From assembly GCA_934435205.1 (NCBI GenBank), contig CAKSAK010000003.1, positions 405,107-469,106 of the forward strand: DNA of 64,000 nucleotides, read 5' to 3'. Source of the stretch: an uncultured Ruminococcus sp. (GTDB lineage Bacteria; Bacillota; Clostridia; Oscillospirales; Ruminococcaceae). Positions 62,101 to 64,000 of this stretch are shown here, one piece after another (the stretch's first letter is position 1; each line of letters starts with the position of its first letter). Made by a program: the position numbers and the translations under genes. The notes under the pieces are model-generated. The model was not told the DNA's origin and made no database searches. It was given only the letters and a program-made list of their open reading frames with translations.

Positions 62101-64000
62101 ATTCATCTTTTCCGCTTTTACTGAACTCAAATCTGACCTTATTGCCTCCATCTGAACTGATCTTATCGAAAAAAGCGACAATAGTCTGACTTTTTCCGCC
62201 GAGACTGCTTAAATCACCAGGAGTTATAGATGTAATTTTAGGCATCACAACATAACCTGTGATATTTTCGCTGAAATCAGAAAGATTTCCTGCCTTATCA
62301 TAGGCTTTTATCATATATGAATATTCTTCATTTTCATTCAAACTACTATGCTTAAATTCGCATTCCTCAGTTCTTGCAATTTCCTCATTATTGCAGTATA
62401 TGATATAGCCCTCAGTGCCAACATTATCCTTTGAGGCGCTCCACGACAACGTAAGTGATGAACCAGTAACTGATTTGATTTTTACGTTATGGGGAGTTTC
62501 CGGGCTGTCTGTATCCGCCAAAGTTTTAAGATTTATCTTATCAGAGGCCGCAGAATAATTTCGAGACTCATCAAAAGCGTATACCTGATATGTATATGCG
62601 GTGTTCGGTTCAAGCAATCCGTCAATGAATTCTGTTCTTCCTGTAGTTACAAGCTTTTCACCGTTTCGGTAAACCTCATAACCTGTTACCCTCACATTAT
62701 CAGAGGACTGCTCCCATACTATGTGGATAGAGGTTGCAGATATTTCCGAAACAGTCAGACCTGTAACCTTTGTGGGCGGCTCAATATCATCATAATCTTC
62801 TATGAGCTCGTTGCAGAGATCTTTAAGAGAAACTGTAGTATTGTTTTGATTTTTTGCTACATAAAAAGAGCCTGGCTTTGTAATGATCAACTTATTAAAC
62901 TTAGAACCGTTACTGTACATCGTCACAGTCTGAACGTATATTCTGCCATTTGAAGCACTTTTTCCACTTAAAATTGTAGTGTGTGTTTCTGAGCAGACAA
63001 AAACAGTATTTTTATTCTGTATGAAATCGCCTTTAATTTCAAGCGTCCCTGCTGTAAGATCACCACTCGTGCTATAATATGTATTGAAAATAAAATTCTT
63101 TCCTACAAGGACGTAATCCTTTGCATTTGTCATTATTAAGCATCCGTAATCTCCTAAAGTCAGGTTATTCTTGCATTCAATTGCTCCACCCTCAACAAAA
63201 AGCTTGGAATTTATTGAAAGGCTCTTAACATTCAGCTTGTATCCTTTTAAGTGCAGATTGGAGCAGGTTAGGTTTCCTACGGTTAAATCCTGTGTCAAAT
63301 ATATGTCGCTGTTATTATTGCCATTATTGAGACATATATTTCCACCGAATGAACCGCTTTCAAGCTGAGAGAGCTTAGTAATATACAAATATCCGCTTTC
63401 ACAGACAGAATTATTTACATCATTCACGTTCCCATAGGCAAAAACCGAAGAATTCAAAGACACACCATTAGTGTTATTCACCTTAAGATTAAAAAATCTA
63501 GAATCACTAGGCGAAACGAATAAAATATTTTGTTTTATTTTGCCTTTAAATTCAACAGTGTGACTTCCGCTTGCTGAAAAGTTATCAGAATCCTTATACC
63601 TCTGCTGCGTAAAGTCTCCACCAATAGTCAAGGTTCCTGCACTCAGCTTTCCGTTATGCGACTTGGTCGAACCCATAACAAAGTCACCCGATACCTCTAC
63701 AACATCGGATTCATTTGTCATATTCAGTATTCCCGTACTGTAATCGTAGCTCTCCGTTCCGTCTTCGCTGGTTTTTCTTGTCTGTATACGATAATTTCCG
63801 TTTACAACGAGCTTTCCGTTATTTATCTTTACTTCTCCGCCGGCTTGGATGAAATCTCCATTGATCGTTAAAGTATGTCCGTTGAGATCTAGTTCGCCCA
63901 TGGCAAGAATGTAATCTCCGTCAACAACTTTATCCTCCGACAAGGTTTCTCCTACCGTACCTCCGTTGGCAAACGTTACTTTACAGCCACTCTCGTTCAC
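53156..64000 (-). CDS. Giant polymorphic toxin: beta-solenoid, FnIII, PKD, RHS repeats, HINT, GIY-YIG tip (5' end missing)
   Basis: At least 3614 residues are in the window; the N-terminus with any signal peptide lies beyond base 64000. In order: a repetitive beta-solenoid-like region (1-380), many fibronectin III and related domains (about 405-1370, e.g. PPTKVTGLTVSEISATSIHI), a PKD domain (about 1380-1460, FVWDMGDGN), a Gly-rich linker (about 1605-1637), a DUF6531-like start of the RHS shell (DPVDMTTGAYTDQ near 1935), about 40 YD repeats (2080-3150), the RHS core end (RYYNPEIKRFINQD and DPFGLSP near 3210), a HINT protease (CFVAGTLVTT near 3355 to the HN junction near 3486) and a C-terminal tip with NYGYELKDRTTGETLKYGES and a final PLLN, resembling a GIY-YIG nuclease. 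It is probably a contact-dependent antibacterial toxin. Confidence 0.88.
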   Translation of the reverse strand: MNESGCKVTFANGGTVGETLSEDKVVDGDYILAMGELDLNGHTLTINGDFIQAGGEVKINNGKLVVNGNYRIQTRKTSEDGTESYDYSTGILNMTNESDVVEVSGDFVMGSTKSHNGKLSAGTLTIGGDFTQQRYKDSDNFSASGSHTVEFKGKIKQNILFVSPSDSRFFNLKVNNTNGVSLNSSVFAYGNVNDVNNSVCESGYLYITKLSQLESGSFGGNICLNNGNNNSDIYLTQDLTVGNLTCSNLHLKGYKLNVKSLSINSKLFVEGGAIECKNNLTLGDYGCLIMTNAKDYVLVGKNFIFNTYYSTSGDLTAGTLEIKGDFIQNKNTVFVCSETHTTILSGKSASNGRIYVQTVTMYSNGSKFNKLIITKPGSFYVAKNQNNTTVSLKDLCNELIEDYDDIEPPTKVTGLTVSEISATSIHIVWEQSSDNVRVTGYEVYRNGEKLVTTGRTEFIDGLLEPNTAYTYQVYAFDESRNYSAASDKINLKTLADTDSPETPHNVKIKSVTGSSLTLSWSASKDNVGTEGYIIYCNNEEIARTEECEFKHSSLNENEEYSYMIKAYDKAGNLSDFSENITGYVVMPKITSITPGDLSSLGGKSQTIVAFFDKISSDGGNKVRFEFSKSGKDEYMPISKELIGAQNYSANKLCAKCSWNTEGLDGNYDIRVTLFDDDDNSDCVEVMYTVTSSGPKPPQNLKAETDNGVIMLTWKKSVSADCQKYIIYRQDSEDEEFEPIVEIGNSATVRYTDKNVVAGNSYSYKISGVNSFDIEGNTSNVASVTATEDKVLPEVKSIIAEKNRLNKTAKITVAADDNLSVDTVSLEYMTLLDEEWSLIGKSSCKDGSAVFEWNTIDLIDGSYKLRAIAVDSNGNESKSFEKIFTIDNTGISKIILDKDNCTTASTHITLRWNDITDTDFGYFAVEQKNEDGTFTEVGTTKDATGLHVQKLMPDKEYTFRVVGYDDIGNRGEESDEITLSTKSDTISPAITAFYPESKAFNSKIDISIFAADNAAVSSVKLRYSYDSGDDKVWYDIAEITADSEKAENTFKHSFDVSSMNEGKIYIQAIAVDSSGNESNAVVNEYIVDRTAPVTVSDLTAQTGEGNIHLIWTVTSEDTEKFVIYRSEENLGSYSKIAECSTKDYYDTSAKLGIVYSYKIVAVDIAGNKSEYSNETIAQITDDNIKPKFLGFSIKSGSSVSANPKLKAVTWDNYALASVTIEYKAKDSSDSVWYEIGTYALSSNYEMTEFNWDTDGLADGKYEFRAYCADLMGNISETYTSEFLLDATAPDAPVLELLQDNFRIRLEWSASKADDLDHYRLYRKSSKNEEYKLITETTDLSYIDENVEPYKNHTYKVEAYDKTGNVSASNEISGYAYDVDTITPQIDMPKEIYGIAGEEIAFDGSACTDNVRIKRFVWDMGDGNTIFGVRNSYIYDEAGEYTVTLTVEDATKNSSTSQIKVIVYEPSEYGFVNVEVTDSGNNPLSYSYIYVYSGDSEGIHTMRTGYDGTLKLCAKIGDNKIAAYKDGYLPEEKEIAINNEGDNGTVRLALQSGELVTGNLEVHRMSLEEMAEAGIDFYDPQNYHTVRFTVKLTFAQEPIPTVIEYITNGSGGGGFGGGWGSSDIKGSWSGGSGSSGGGGRISFTPVVREDEPEETQPILAYVYVNQSISFMKEMYSVNLGVLNNADKQFVIEDSAATLNLPYGLSLATNKQTLTQSMGSVAGQQQKTVSWSVRGDRKGEYDLSADFKGTLMPFGAPVSASFKTSTPFTVGAGDGIVIHVMPESCAYIGEKYYVQLAVANEGSDTFYNLTTDFGPYINPGYKQYITITHPDGSVEVQEDESACYEIQSADECEYIPVISGGQHVRVKVFKPGDVIYGTYCQTFQAVGDPEQVYYKLIDSVVEQLTGDTNVKVVVEPIASHITKFNVKQKIVDNMWADPVDMTTGAYTDQVPAMSVTGESPLTLNLNYNSLNASEKGELGYGWSHDFEAYLDVKDTVINVHWNPTAYSSFVDERSATRNVNGEIIDGRVVLREPNDTGVKNYVCISSGMSEYFMSRDENNIYTLETPDGQKYVFDSDGKLIQIIQPNEKTATLEHIGNTTVITEDVSGAKLVLNYNDEGLLTSVGDGNGRITSITYENDLIKSVTNPLGDIVVYTYDENNRLVTASLNGEAPYVTNAYDEEGRVLTQDDADPDTPLSYFSYSESENNEFIVDGIDRNGNTVKYVSDGMGHLLSVTDQNNNTIKYSYDLKGNLLDETTADGKTTFYTYDDDNNLIKVKDPSGYVTVMTYDSNGNILTVTGPNGEKNSYTYNVKNLLETQTEYTSARKSYTYNKNGQILTEAIEGLGVRTYGYTDGRITSVSDYENNLSEKTYDEYGNLRSETDREGHQTVYNYDLLNRVISITNEDGTESYTYDSMGNKTSVTDSRGNKTSYAYNSNNWLVSTTNAKGTVTYDYDNEGRLIRQTNTDGTVVVNTYDAVGNVVSTTNENGEVTKFAYDAANRMISKTIVDGDDEYTESYEYYPNGKAKKTTFSDGTSESYEYDKQWRLVKTTDEQGNYSTSEYDAANNLLSATDAEGNTVSYTYDKYGRMLTSTDANGNVTAYDEYDFNGLCTQKTLPNGQVVKIGYNKEGMVTKTTFVSEDENGEDISVFYEYDAMGRVTKYTNEEGYSTFTEYDENGNIIKLTDTEGNVVTNQYDEVNALILTTNAIDVDTQYTYDSVGNLVKTIENLNTTREGKTENVYDNLGRIINSTDAESGTAKYEYDRLGNVSAQIDPNGGRTEYTYDNMGRLTETINPIGGTKTYTYDDVGQLASQKNARGQETTYEYYKNGWIKSFTDELGTVSYTYDGNGNVLTVTDENGTITREYDNMNRVTKYTDFRGNTIEYSYDQLGNLVALTYPGGRVVRYTYYKTGNVKTVTDWDGKVTFFEYDGNGSLTKTSRADGSVEERTYDANGRLVTIVDKNGENVINQKVYSYDESGNVTEISSSDGTTMDGLTSSEMKYNENNQLIEYNGEEVKYDADGNMIYGPLNGKMAEFEYDCRNRLVSAGGISYEYDAENNRISQTENGAKTEYVVDSNSSSLTRILTAEKEGDTTYYIYGIGLIAQENGNEYLIYHFNNIGSTEAVTNIDGEIVETFDYGPYGELLSENKCGIMFLYNGELGVATDSNGLYYMRARYYNPEIKRFINQDVMTGSIVNTPTLNRYAYVNGNPISLNDPFGLSPFLNWLDGITGHDILDLLGMLPGIGFVFDGINAAWYAQEGDYYNAACSLVSALPGAGDALGVFAKTGKSCKLVTAFHKTGSAGNLMIGSYELGKTADKYISGDASFTWEEIKGDLFKVAMTGTSMWGSAKDFGTSYCFVAGTLVTTEDGQKTIEEIEVGDKVLSENELTGEVAIKTVTETYVNETDELIHIGVNGETISATPTHPFYVDKLGWTLARSLRAGDVLVLSNGELVTVEWVQHEILESPIRVYNFEVENFHTYFVGENGIFVHNGCGDNSWNDYQKEHAGEGKSKSELAVEYNATKPVKSTNRKGKVHGNSLDYEGTNYGYELKDRTTGETLKYGESIDPQKRYSQAELDRYNADMYIQVQGSKREIHNWQHEKILDYMYVTDQHPLLNKSLW

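Overview
The window looks like a chromosome segment of a Gram-positive gut Clostridia, most likely a Ruminococcus-type Oscillospiraceae. The support is AT-leaning DNA with strong GGAGG ribosome sites, a Firmicutes-style recJ-rel-hemZ-rlmCD gene string, a CapA/CapB-type tyrosine kinase capsule locus, a sortase operon and Clostridia-type serine recombinases. The species call is inference; no rRNA or tRNA gene was seen.

Bases 1-24000 are mostly housekeeping: the end of gltS, a translational GTPase fused to a YacP/Rae1-like NYN nuclease, three small enzymes (GNAT, nucleotidyltransferase, Nudix), a tight operon recJ-rel-MBL hydrolase-hemZ-rlmCD, an exopolysaccharide operon (tyrosine kinase, PHP phosphatase, nucleotide-sugar dehydratase), a GH3 glycosidase with a MATE exporter, and a forward operon encoding a sortase, its probable substrate and a membrane protein.

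Bases 24000-41250 form a defence island. It starts with a complete type III toxin-antitoxin locus (toxN with three 34-nt toxI repeats, an intrinsic terminator and a consensus promoter) and a truncated integrase. Next comes a cluster of TIR-domain genes: a canonical ThsB-like TIR, two paralogous TIR genes (one frameshifted at a classic slippery heptamer), a TIR-TIR-SLOG protein, a two-helix membrane protein, another TIR-like protein and the wreck of a SLOG-domain (ThsA-like) gene. Beside it, a methyltransferase gene and an acetyltransferase/membrane gene face each other between perfect 47-bp inverted repeats that carry their ribosome sites and start codons. A good promoter lies outside one repeat only and a tyrosine recombinase gene sits 150 bp away, so this looks like an invertible either/or expression switch. 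The island continues with a RloC/PrrC-type AAA ATPase and a dGTPase/ASCH/GNAT/P-loop kinase cassette.

Bases 41490-49550 are remains of an integrative element: an amidoligase and gamma-glutamylcyclotransferase pair, a Phd antitoxin, three tandem large serine recombinase genes (one intact, one frameshifted, one without a catalytic domain and with two in-frame stops), small element genes including a DUF3789 protein, and a sigma-like regulator. Bases 49759-64000 are a polymorphic-toxin locus read leftwards: a giant FnIII/PKD/RHS protein with a HINT protease and a GIY-YIG-like tip (its 5' end lies beyond the window), its probable immunity gene, an orphan copy of the RHS tip, a Cap12/PycTIR-type TIR protein and small membrane or unknown genes. 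Most of the novelty is in the multi-TIR cluster, the putative inversion switch and the GTPase-NYN fusion.
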